The notes below the pieces were generated by a model. The model was not told the origin of the DNA. It searched no databases and worked only from the letters and a program-made list of their open reading frames with translations. From contig NW_027062691.1 of the NCBI RefSeq assembly GCF_032884065.1, positions 310,001-374,000 of the forward strand: a stretch of DNA of 64,000 nt. The letters are read 5' to 3'. Below, piece after piece: positions 1 to 10,112 of the stretch. Made by a program: the position numbers and the translations under genes. How positions within the stretch are numbered: position 1 is the first letter of the stretch; each line of letters begins with the position of its first letter. Origin of the DNA: Artemia franciscana. Lineage: Eukaryota > Arthropoda > Branchiopoda > Anostraca > Artemiidae.

Positions 1-299
1 AAAAATAAGGATGAATGGGTTAACGTTGTAATGCCCAACGGGCTATATGATAAAGTTTGTTTATATTATTTCTTAACTCGTTATTTCAAATCATCCCTAT
101 ATTCATACCCAATCAGCATATCATCTAATCTAGCAGCCATGAAATTTTTTATTATTTTGAAAGAGAATTATAAATTTCGGTTTAATAGTGGTTTACGTTT
201 TGTTTTAGGATTGAAAATGAAGCTTGACTAAGTAATATATGAAATGAATATTAAAGTTCTTATATTATAAGAAATGTAGATAAAACACATGTTCACTGC
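1..299. other. AT-rich stretch without a recognised feature
   Basis: AT-rich sequence left of a virus-like fossil. The 66-codon open frame at 31-231 shows no recognisable motif. It may belong to the fossil to its right, but nothing visible proves that. Confidence 0.4.
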
Positions 300-1310
300 T
301 GATTAGTGGATAGTTTAATTGTGAATGGGAATACAACATCTGATATGAACTGGAGTTTTGATCCTAAAACAGAACATGGAACACTACTCTATGAGATTCC
401 TATAGAAAGGCAATATTTTCCAACCAATCAAAACAAATATATCAACGCACTAAAAAGATTATAACTGATAAATTAGGGAGGTTAATTGATCTGAATGGGG
501 AAAATATTGAATATCTTTTGGGTTTGAAAAAAGTTTAATTAAATTATTCAATAAAGTTTGTCTATTATAAATTCTGATCAATAAGAAACAATTATTGTAT
601 ACCAGACCTTATAGTAGTGGGATTGGTTTTTCTTAAAATTATCGCCAACACTCAGTTATTCCAGACGTAAATAAAAAAAATATAAAAGATGAAGCTCATT
701 CCATGTAAAACATTACGATTAAACCTCAACTGGAATTACTTGAAAATGGAGCCATTGAATATGGAAAAGATTGGATAAATTTTAATCAAAGAGAGTTAAA
801 TGATGTGAGATCACTTAAAGATATAGTTTCAAATAACAAGATATATTTCAACAAAAATCCTGATGAGTAGAGAAAAGGTTTATTGGACGCAAGGATTTTA
901 GGGAATTAACTTAAGCTAAATCCCTGATGATCTTGTTGATGCCCAAAGTGACAGTCAAAGATCCACCTCCACTGTTTGAAAATCTTATAATGGTTATTTA
1001 ATAATTTCTTCCGTATATAAATGGCAGTGAATCAAGTTGTTGCTCGTTATTGGGAAATATTTTTAAGCCTATTGTTGATGATTCTACAACCAAATATGAA
1101 TATATAGAAATTAGAGAAAACAATGTGAACATATCTCAAAAATTAAATTATAATTTCATTCTAAAATATGTGGTGGAAGCTTGGATTCTTCCAGATGATT
1201 GTTACCTTTTTCAAACATGAAGTAATACACTGGGTGGAGCAAATATACGAAATAATGATGAAGCTACCGTAACAAACAATGGATTTAAAATACATTATCA
1301 ACGGAAAATA
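300..1310 (+). mobile_element. Fossil of a capsid-bearing virus-like element (Polinton-like)
   Basis: Several short plus-strand coding remnants lie in a row and are clearly broken in multiple places. One remnant, about 310-540, ends in a segment resembling the C-terminal style of small proteins carried by Polinton-type elements. Another, about 1060-1310, contains ILKYVVEAWILPDDCYLF and a following glycine- and asparagine-rich piece, which resemble double-jelly-roll capsid-like proteins of such elements. The family call rests on remembered similarity only. It looks old, with no terminal repeats visible, and it is cut off on the right by the tandem repeat at 1320. The alternative is an unrelated decayed multi-copy protein. 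Confidence 0.35.
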
Positions 1311-1319
1311 TAATGAAAG

Positions 1320-3075
1320 TCCCCCTACAGCCCTCGGGACAAGGGTTGTAAGTTATGCCCTTGGGGCATACAAGGTATATTTACAAAGGGTGATCGTATA
1401 GACTTTGGAGGGGGCTCATTGGATCGGTAATCAGAAGTTCTAGTTGCCTATTTAACATTCAAAGTGATCAAAAGGTGGATGCCCCCCAAGAGCGATCGTA
1501 CAGACTTCGTAGGGGCTCATTGGATCGGTAGTCAGAAGTTATAGTGCTCCATTTAAAATTCAAAGTCATCAAAGGTGGAACGCCCCCCCCCCTCACCTCT
1601 TATTTTCCCGAAATGAATCAGATAGAAATTTTGAGATGGCCATTTGATGTCGAAGAAACTTCAAAAAGCACATTCGATTTGAAACTGAGCCAGTCAATGC
1701 CTTCTGAATAGCCGAAACTGATTTTAGGGCAACTAACCCCCCTCTAACGCCCACCATTTCCCCAAACACATCCAATAAAAATTTTGAGAGACTGATTTTG
1801 TTCAACGTAATTGAATGGTCTGGAAATTATGTCTTTGAGGATGACAACCTCCCACAATCCTCAGGGAAAGGGTTGTTAGTCACACCTTGGGGGCAACAAG
1901 GTGTATATAGAAAGTATGATCGTATAACCTTTGGAGGGGGACATTGGATTAGTAATCAGAAGTTCTAGTGCTCTTTTTTTAGGTTTCAGAGTGATCAGAG
2001 GATGTAAGCGTCTGATTTTAATTTTACGATGGCCATTTGTTGTTGTAGATACTTCAAAAACAGCCCATTTGCTTAGAATTGAAATTTTAACAGTTGAAAG
2101 TGAACACATTCAATAGAAATTTTGAAGATAGTCATTTTGTTTAACGTAATTGAAAGATGCGGAAGTTATATCTTTGAAGGTGCCAAGCCCCCCCCCACAC
2201 AGCCCTAACAGATGAAAGTTAAGCCCTGAAGGCATACAAAGTATATATGGAAAGGGTGATCGTATAAGAATCGGAGGAGGCTCATTGGTTTCTTAATCAG
2301 AAGCTTCAGTGTTCTGATTAAGACTCAGATTGTCCGGAGGGTGAATACCCCCCCCCCCACACACACACATTTTGTGTTTTCACGATATGCATCTGATAGA
2401 AATTTTGTGACGGCCATTTGTTGTCATAGAAACTCCAAAAACAGCCCATTCGATTGGAAATTGAAAGGACCAATGCCTTTTTTAATAGTCGAAAGGGATT
2501 GGATGGAAACTTACCCCCCTCCCTCGCCCACTATTACCCCAAAAACATTTAATTGAAATTTTGAGATTTCCATTTTGTTGAATGTAATTCAAATTATGGG
2601 AAACTGTGTCTTTGAGGATGAACCTCCCCCCAACCGCCCTCAGGACACGATTAGATGTGCCCTGGGGAAAAATGTATGTACAGAAAGGGTGATCGTATAA
2701 ACATCGGAGGGGCTCGTTGTATTGGTAATCAGAAGTTCTTGTGCACATTTTAAGATTCAGAGTGATCGGAGGGTGGAAAAACTCACCCCTCCAAACCTTG
2801 TTTTTTCCCTTATGCATCTGATCGAACTTTTGAGATGGCCATTTATTATCGTAGGAATTTCGAAAAAGGCTCATTCGATTAGAAATTGAAAGGAGCAGTG
2901 CCATTTTTATTTGTCAAAAGTGATTGGATAAAAACAATCCCCCCCATCACATCCGTCGATTTCCTGAACATATCTTATCAAAATTTTGAGATAGCCATTA
3001 TGTTCAATGTAGTTGAAAGATCTGGAAATTATGTCTTTGACAAACCCCCATACCTTTTCAAGACCAGAAAATAAT
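1320..3075 (-). repeat. Tandem array of a family H module, unit about 435 bp
   Basis: The segment 'gatcgtat...ggaggggctcattggat..gtaatcagaagttc' recurs near 1405, 1500, 1930, 2260 and 2695, giving spacings of about 95, 430, 330 and 437 bp. Each unit also carries a C-rich tract and an 'aaattttgagat(a/g)gccatt(t)tgtt' segment. The same order of landmarks occurs once inside the family H copies (for example 7245-7500 and 21720-21990), so this looks like tandem expansion of one internal module. A further diverged single module lies at about 3400-3600. Short ORFs here are chance. Confidence 0.7.
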
Positions 3076-4191
3076 TTGCACTCCACTGAAGAAAAAAGGC
3101 TGTGGATTGTCAGTTTAGTATACATATGCTAATATGTATTCCTTAAAGTCTTAATAATTTTTAGTGTATCAATTTAAAAAAATTAAAATAGTCTAAACTT
3201 ATTTTGTTTATTTAAATCATACAATAAATAACCGAGTCAAACTCATAACGAGCATAACTTAACCTGAGTAGGGCTGACAACCCCCATGCCTTATCAAGAC
3301 CAGAACATAATGTGTACTTCACTGAAAACAAAATATATAATAGAATGTTATCACTTTGTTTTTACCTTTTAAAATGTGTTTACTAGACATATAAAGGGGG
3401 AAGTCCTTCCCCTTTCACTCCTACTGCAGGGCGAATGTTTTGTGCCCTTTTTCAGAGTAAAAAGAGATTGGAGGGCATGGAGTCCTTCTCTCAGGCCCAT
3501 TTATTTTCGAAACGCATCCAGTTAAAATTTTGACCCGGTAATTTGATCGGCATTATAGAACGGTCCAGCGGCTATGACTTCAGGGATATTAGACATGTGA
3601 ACCCCCACCAATTATACAATTGGCCCATTATGGTATAAAACTAAATACTGCTATAAAAATAAATCAAAAGGCATTGTGTTAAATGGTTGCCAATTAGACA
3701 CCTCAGTAATATTCTGAGAACGACTGGCCGTATTAAGTTGAACTTCTGGGGGATATTGCTACTATTGCTACTAATGCTCTCACAATTTAGATAAATAAAA
3801 AGAGTGTAAGTGTATCCAGGTTTGTCAAAAAGCATGGATAGAATCTTTTGAGAATGATATTAAGTTTTATTTTTCAGGTCTACTTAAAAAGCTATAAAGT
3901 TAAATTTAAATATACTTTTTGTGTCAGGATTAAAAATTGTTGAAAAAGTTTCTCCAACGTGCAAATAGCAACCCATTCTATGCATTCTTGTAGAAGAAAA
4001 CTGAAAAGATATATCATATATTTTTTTCCATGATAAAGACTATGTCAGTAAAAAACGAACAGAAGTTAGGTTAAGAAACCTTTTCCACAAGACAAGTTTT
4101 TCATAAAAAAGTAAATGGCTCCATTGAGCCAAGACTGGGCAAAATAAAGTAAAATAATCTGGTAACCTTTCATACTCATTTTCTAGACTGC
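3076..4191. other. Intergenic; short duplicated segment only
   Basis: A segment of about 60 bp at 3045-3110 ('cccccataccttttcaagaccag') recurs diverged at 3275-3340. A degraded family H module sits at 3400-3600. Nothing else is recognised. Confidence 0.4.
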
Positions 4192-4360
4192 CAAATTGAC
4201 ACATTTTGTGTCAAAATGACACAATTTGATGTTGCGTGACACAATGGCACATTCGGTCGAAATGATGACACAATCGACGCAAATGACACATTTTTCGACA
4301 AAAAATGACACAATCGACGAAAATGACACATTTTTCAAAAAAAAATGACACAATTTGGTC
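4192..4360. repeat. Short tandem repeat built on TGACACA
   Basis: About ten occurrences of 'tgacaca' sit in 170 bp, spaced by A/T-rich or 'atcgacg' spacers, with a locally repeated unit of about 37 bp ('atgacacaatcgacgaaa' then 'tgacacatttttc'). The left part includes an inverted pair, 'gacacattttgtgtc'. Confidence 0.75.
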
Positions 4361-4943
4361 ATCCGTGTTTTTTAAATGGTAATAAAAGAAAAGTAAAATT
4401 TCAGTTTCTACCTCCAGAAAAGCTTCAAATTAACGGAGGGGAATAACACTACCTAACGGTGGCAGTAGTACACAAACAGTGCAGAATACAGGACAGATGT
4501 CATTACCATAACTAAAATTTAAACCACGAGAAGAAAACAGCCATAGGTGGAAATTTCAAATCAAAATACACGTTGAATATCTGAACTTAATTGGCTGCTT
4601 GATTGAGCATATGATGTAGCCAACTGGTACGTACTTTATAGTAAAAAGTAAACAGCGTGCAGTTTACCAACGCTGTATGCATAAGCAGCAACTCACATTT
4701 TTAAAAGTACAGGAGGGGTGTCCCACCTCGGACAAGATGACAAATTTCCAGATAAGTCTTTCCATCAGAATAATCCATCTGGCTTAAAAAGGCACCAACA
4801 AATATGACAAAAATACTAGATTGAAGCTAATTGAAAGGCTTATATATTGAGTAAATAAATATAGCTTTAAAATTTCTAACTGAACATACATCTATTTCCA
4901 AACAAGATAACTTCTTTCTAACCTTACCTTCTTTCACCTAAAA

Positions 4944-5387
4944 ATGATGAAAAAGGTCAACAAGATCAATTGCTTGAATTTAGAGTTCCAGAGCAGTGAC
5001 ACTCACATTCACAAACTCCTTTTCAGCTCAAGGGCAACCATGAAGTTTATTGTCAAAACTGACATCTTAGAGAATGATGATGCTTTTGTCATACCCATGA
5101 TCTCAGGCTGTTTCAAGGAAATTTCCGAGATTTCTTTTGGTCCAAATACCGAAATACACGTTCTGAAATACAAGGATGTGATATCCTCAAATGATCTCAA
5201 ACAGTTTAGGTTGAACTGCCCGAACTTCCTTGTAGAAGTTATCAAACAATTGAGGAAATTAATTGATCATTCTGATCCCACTTTAAAAGCTCCCTGTCAC
5301 CCAGTGACCACTTTGAGCAGAAAAGTTGACACTCTTGTGGGACTGACTGGTCGGCTCAGCAGATTACTTGGGAAACATGAAGGTTAA
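4944..5387 (+). pseudogene. Open frame of 147 codons, possible hAT-type transposase fragment
   Basis: This is an uninterrupted frame with fairly balanced composition in an AT-rich surrounding. The middle (residues about 84-105, FRLNCPNFLVEVIKQLRK) resembles a segment found in hAT-derived proteins, where a conserved F-x-x-x-C-x-x-F-L is followed by an amphipathic helix and a family-variable linker. No zinc-binding BED finger, catalytic DDE residue or C-terminal dimerisation block is visible, so at most a central piece survives. It ends just before family H repeats. It could instead be an exon of an unknown host gene. No splice sites were identified with confidence. Confidence 0.35.
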
Positions 5388-5694
5388 GTGGAAAGGTCAA
5401 GGAACGTAATCAAAAAAACTCACGTTTAGCACTTTTCGCTGTAATACATAAAAATGGGGTGTGCTAATTATTAAATGTACAACTTAATTTCTATGTGCAA
5501 AAACTCGTTTTTACGCAGCATTTAAAGCAAAAATTCCCCTTCATATAATTGTGTACCGTTAACACTGTTAAATTTAAATCGCTCTGCTTATATCTAATGA
5601 ACCGCTAAGAGAAATTTAAATTTACCACTTACAAACTTATAGATGGTTAGATAAAATTTTCAGATGTTTATGTGAGAGAGTGCATCAACCTTCC
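5388..5694. other. AT-rich spacer
   Basis: Nothing recognisable between the 147-codon frame and the first family H copy. Confidence 0.4.
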
Positions 5695-6181
5695 AGGAAT
5701 TTAATAAAAAAAACAAGCTTTTTTTAACTGCAAGTAAGGAGCGACATTAACGTTTTTGTTAGTAATAAACATACGTACCTTATGAATTGACTTATGTACC
5801 AAACTTCTATATTTGTATATTTTTATTACACATGTGAAAAAAAAAACAAATGAACACGCATTCGTAATCTGTCTTCTGGCAAAAAATTCAAAATTACACA
5901 TTTTTGCTGATAGGAGCTTGAAACTTCTACAGTGGGGTTTTCTGATACGCTGAACCTGATGGTGTGATTTTCGTTAAGATTCGTTAAGATAAGGAAAATA
6001 TTCTCAGGCTCGTAACTTTTGATTGGTAGGACTAAACTTGATGAAACTTATATATTTAAACTCAGCATTAAAATGCAACTCTTTTGATGTAACTATTGGT
6101 AAGAATTCCATTTTTTAGAGTTTCGCTTACTATTGAGCCGGGTCGGTCCTTACTACAGTTCGTTACCACGAACTGTTTGAT
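5695..6181 (+). mobile_element. Family H repeat, internally deleted copy
   Basis: The left end has 'aaacaagctttttttaactgcaagtaaggagcgacatt'-type sequence. The right end is the hairpin CAGTTCGTTACCACGAACTG (6156-6175) followed by TTTGA. Compared with the full copies (about 1.7 kb), most of the interior is missing, with direct joining of the left palindrome arm to the 'cttctggcaaaaaatt' module near 5830. Family H has no visible transposase and is probably non-autonomous. Confidence 0.75.
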
Positions 6182-6856
6182 AAAACAGATTTTTGCGAAA
6201 AAAATAATAAAATAAATAAAAACAGGGTTTTGAGATGTTCCATATTTGGTTATCAATTATATCCTTTGACGTCTTCCAAATCGCTATTTGTCTTGCTTCA
6301 AAATACATTATTTGAAATAGTGGTCCACCCAACTAAGTATCTTATAATTAGAATCAAGTAAAAATGAATAACAGATAAATCTTTTATTTAGGACAGCGAA
6401 AAATAGCTCAAAACTCTCAATTAGGACTACAAAAAAGTTAAATTAAAATCTATTAAAGCTACCAAAAAAATCTACCAAAATGTCATTAACAGTTTAAGCC
6501 TATATTATATATTTTTTGTCACTCCAATCATCAATAGTAGGTGCATCAATTCAAAAAAAAAAATGTTGTGGCTCGGTGGCTAATTTTACTCAACAAATCT
6601 AGGAGGGGGTAGTTTTACTTTTTCCTCCATTTTTTCAATGAAAATAGCCCAAAATGCATTTTTCAAAATAGAGGAGCAATCAAAAATATTGGGAAAATTG
6701 CTCCCATGTGCCCCCCCCCAGCTAACAGGCCTATTTAATGGATAGGTAGCAGGTTTTGATAAATTATTAACCAAGTAACGTCAAATTCCAATTGCTCAAG
6801 ACTGTTTTTACCAAGAGTAGGGGTGGCCCAAAGGAGAGTGATTGATTCAGCCCTTA
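6182..6856. other. Spacer between two oppositely oriented family H copies
   Basis: AT-rich, with a G/C-run segment at 6590-6730. The short minus ORFs look like chance. The flanking family H hairpins (6156-6175 and 6862-6881) are in inverted orientation, so the two copies plus spacer form a large inverted arrangement. Confidence 0.4.
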
Positions 6857-8579
6857 TCAAACAGTTCGTGGTAACGAACTGTAGTAAGGAGCAACCCGGC
6901 TCAATAGTAACCGAAACTCTAAAAAATGGAAGTTTTATACCAATAGGTACATGAAAAGAATCAAATTTTAATTCTGATTTTAAATATATAAGTTTCATCA
7001 AGTTTAATCTTACCCATCAAAAGTTACAAGCCAGAAAAAATTTGCCTTATTTTAGAAAATAGGGAGAAACAGCCCCCTATAAGTCATAGAATCTTAACAA
7101 AAATCACATCATCAGATTCAGCGTAACAAAGAACCCTATTATAGAAGTTTTAAGTTCCTATCTACAAAAATGTGGAATTTTGTATTTTTTGCCAGAAGTC
7201 AGATCACGGATGCGTGATGATTTGTTTGTTTGTTGTTTTTTTTCGCAGGGGTGATCGCATCGACCCAGTGGTCTTAGAATCTTGCAAGAGAGCTCATTCT
7301 AACGGAAATGAAAATTTCTAGTGCCCTTTTTAAGTGACCAAAAACATCAGAGGGCACTTAGACCCCCTCCAACGCAAATTAATTTCCTAAAGTCATCCGA
7401 TCAAAATTCTGAGATGGCTATTTTATTCAGCGTAGTCGAAAAACCATATAACTATGTCTTTGGGGACGACTTACTCCCCCACAGTCCCCGTGGGAGGGGC
7501 TACCAGTTACAAACTTTGACCAGTGCTTACATATAGTAATGGTTATTTGGAAGTGTACTGACGTTTTCAGGGGGATTTTTTATGTTGTTGGGGGGGGCGG
7601 GGGGTTGAGAAGATGGGGATATGCTTGGGAACTCTTATTGGAGTAATTGGTCATGGGGGAAGAAATCTTTCATGAAGGGAGCACAGGATTTTCTAGCACT
7701 ATTTAAAAAAAAACAATTAAAAAATAAATATGAAAAAGTTTTTTCGACTGAAAGTAAGGAGAAGCATTAAAACTTAAAACGAACAGAAATTATTACGCAT
7801 ATGATGGGCTCACCTCCTCCTAATACCTCGTTCTTTACGCTAAAGTATTTTTAGTAATTTCAACTATTTATTCTACGGCTTTTGTGATTCAGTGGCCATT
7901 CTTGAGAAATTAGGACAAAATTTAAGCTTTAGTGTAAAGAGCGAGGTACTGAAGAGGGGGTGAACCCCCTCATATACGTAATAAAAACATGAGAATACAG
8001 AAGTTAGTTACGTAAGCTAATTGGTAAGTTACGTATATCTTTTACTAATAAAAACATTCGTAAAAATCAAAAGTTCTAGTTGCCTTTCTAAGTAACCAAA
8101 AAAATCGGAGGGCAACTAGGCCTTTTCCACCGCTCTTTTTTTTCTCAAAATCACCCGAACAAAACTATGAGAAAGCCATTTAGCTAAAATATAAATATGC
8201 AAATTTCGATTTAATTATTCATCTGCGGAGAGCCAAAATCAAAACATGTATTGATACAAAAACATTCGGAAATTAAATAAAAAAAAACAAGTTTTTTACG
8301 GAAAGTAAGGAGCGACATTAAAACTTAAAACGAACAGATTTTACTTCGTATATGAAAGGGGCTGCTTCCTCATCAACGGGCCACTCTGTACGCTAAATTT
8401 TTTTACTGTTTTAAAAAGTAGAGTTAAGAGAAAGAGTCAAACTTTAGCGTAAAGAGCGGGGCGTTGATGAGGAAGCAGCCCCTTTCATATACGAGGTAAA
8501 ATCTGTTCGTTTTAAGTTTTAATGTCGCTCCTTACTTTCAGTTAAAAAACTTGTTTTTTTTATTTAATCTTTATTAAGT
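6857..8579 (-). mobile_element. Family H repeat, near-complete copy (about 1.7 kb)
   Basis: Read from the hairpin end (6862-6881), the order is: hairpin; AGTAAGGAGCaAC; the 'ggctcaatagtaaccgaaactct' block; the 'gccagaagtcagatcacgg' block; the GATCG..GACCCAGTGGTC module; a C/G-rich stretch; a first palindrome with arms around 7780-7850 and 7915-7990; a 'gttgcc..ctaagtaacc' block; and a terminal palindrome at 8267-8575. Other copies at 10113 and 17975 have the same order in the opposite orientation, which defines the element as a unit. No protein-coding capacity is seen. Confidence 0.8.
8267..8575. repeat. Terminal palindrome of the family H copy
   Basis: Arms of about 130 bp (about 8275-8398 and 8440-8565) are near-perfect inverted repeats around a short loop. 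They contain AAGTAAGGAGCGACATT, 'aaacttaaaacgaacag' and the variant GGGGCTGCTTCCTCATCAAC in both arms. Transcripts would fold into a long hairpin. Confidence 0.85.
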
Positions 8580-8833
8580 ATCATCGCTCATCTGTTTTTA
8601 CCTCAACATGGCCCCAGACATTTACGTCAGTCATATAAAATCCAATTTGTATATTCCTTTTCGTTAAAACGCTTACATTTTCAAATTTCTTGATATAAAA
8701 TGACAGATTTTGATACTCCTTAGTTTCAGCAGAAAGAAAACCTAGTCGTTTTCATTAAATTAGGTTTAAAAAGACTGAATTGAAAGCAGCTCCCATACCT
8801 TCAAAGCCTCTTTGTATTGGCGTTTAATTGTGT
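8580..8833. other. Unremarkable spacer
   Basis: No gene or repeat recognised. Confidence 0.35.
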
Positions 8834-9039
8834 TTCAGTAACAACACTTCGGCTTTGTCATCGATTTAAGATTATTGTGAGAAAGTGGTAGGGAGCTTAT
8901 ACCACTTTTACGGAAATCATGGACCTCAGGCTAGGTTGATGACTATGTTGTTATATTTTAAAAAGCATCACCTATGAAGCCTACAGTTGCAACTTTATAT
9001 AAATTCCTAAAACATTATATCTTACTAAATACAAAAAAA
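8834..9039 (+). mobile_element. Left-end sequence related to the element at 57739-59003
   Basis: The order 'aacaacacttcggctttgtc', 'gaaagtggtagggagcttata', 'ttttacggaaatcatggacct' matches 57745-57895 ('gcaacactttggttttgtcg', 'gaaagtggtaagggtctaac', 'ttttacggaaagtgtgtgacct'). The copy is diverged. No right terminal inverted repeat was found downstream. Confidence 0.6.
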
Positions 9040-10105
9040 AATGTTAAGACTTAATAGGGAAATCTTTATGGTAGCAGTGTATTTGAGGGAAGTTAGAACT
9101 GAGGGTCTAATTACTATTACCAAGCATGCGTCAGAAATCTTACTCAACGCAAATACGTTCATACAGCTCCATAAGGAAATTTTAATGACAGTGGTGTACT
9201 TGAAAGAGCTTGAAAAATATTCATATAATACGAATTTTATTCAAACTAAACGCTTTTATAAGGCTTCGTAGGGAAACTATTTTGGCAGCAGTGCTTTTGA
9301 GTGACATTCAAGTTTCACCAATGTCTTGGAACTACTACCGGTCAACCGACAGGGGTATTACTCAACGCACACACGTTCATACAACTCTATAGGGAAACCT
9401 TTAGGGCAGCAGTACATTTGAGAGACCTAGAAAACTATTCATACAATAGGGATATTAAAAATCCAAACACATTCTTAAAGTTCGATAAGGAAACATTATG
9501 GCAGCACTGCATTTGAGTGATCTTACAAGTTCCACCAATGTCTTATAACTATTATCGATCAAGCGATAGGGATTTTACTCAACGCACAAACGTTCATACA
9601 ACTCCATAGGGGAACCTTTACGGCAGCAGTTTGTTTGAGAGACCTTGAAAACTATTACTAAACATACATTAGGGATCTTATTAAACCCAACACGTTTATA
9701 AAGCTCCATAGGAAAGCCATTTTGGCAGTAGTGCATTTGAGTGACCTTGCAAGTTTCTCCAATGTCTAACAATTATTACCGGTCATACAACAGGGATATT
9801 ACTCAACGCACACACGTCAATACAAATGTATAGGAAAACCTTTACTGCAGAAGTGTATTTGAGGGACCATGAAAACTATTACCAAACATACCATAGGGAG
9901 CTTATTAAACCCAAACATGTTTAAAATCTCCATAGGGAAATTATTGCGGCAGCAGTACATTTGAGTGATCTTACACGTTTCGGTAAACCTTATAACTGTT
10001 ACAGATCGCACGATAGGGATTATATTCAACGCACACACGTTCCTTGAACTCCGCAGGGAAATCGTTATGGGAGCCGTGCATTTGAGGGACTCACTAGCTT
10101 CATCA
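9040..10105 (+). repeat. Satellite array, about 220-bp unit made of two half-units
   Basis: The phrase 'caacgcacacacgttcat' recurs at about 9145, 9362, 9580, 9806 and 10027 (spacing 217-226 bp). Each unit contains two related halves of about 110 bp, both with 'ctccatagggaaa..tt..ggcagcagtgcatttgag'. One half continues 'agaccttgaaaactatt' and the other 'tgaccttgcaagtttcaccaatg'. About five units are present. Short ORFs through the array are by-products. Confidence 0.85.
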
Positions 10106-10112
10106 GTGGCTT

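Noticed and set aside
5009-5245. 78-codon minus frame
   Set aside because: Antisense shadow of the 147-codon plus frame at 4944-5387.
7321-7536. ORFs of 60-100 codons inside family H copies (also 11623-11989, 18847-19080, 21570-22186, 36664-37924, 60000-60362)
   Set aside because: The same repeat blocks give different, unrelated frames in different copies with no conservation of the reading frame. They are non-coding repeat sequence.
6857-8579. Family H as a Helitron
   Set aside because: A terminal hairpin is present, but the expected CTRR end after it and a 5' TC end were not consistent among copies, and no Rep/helicase was found.
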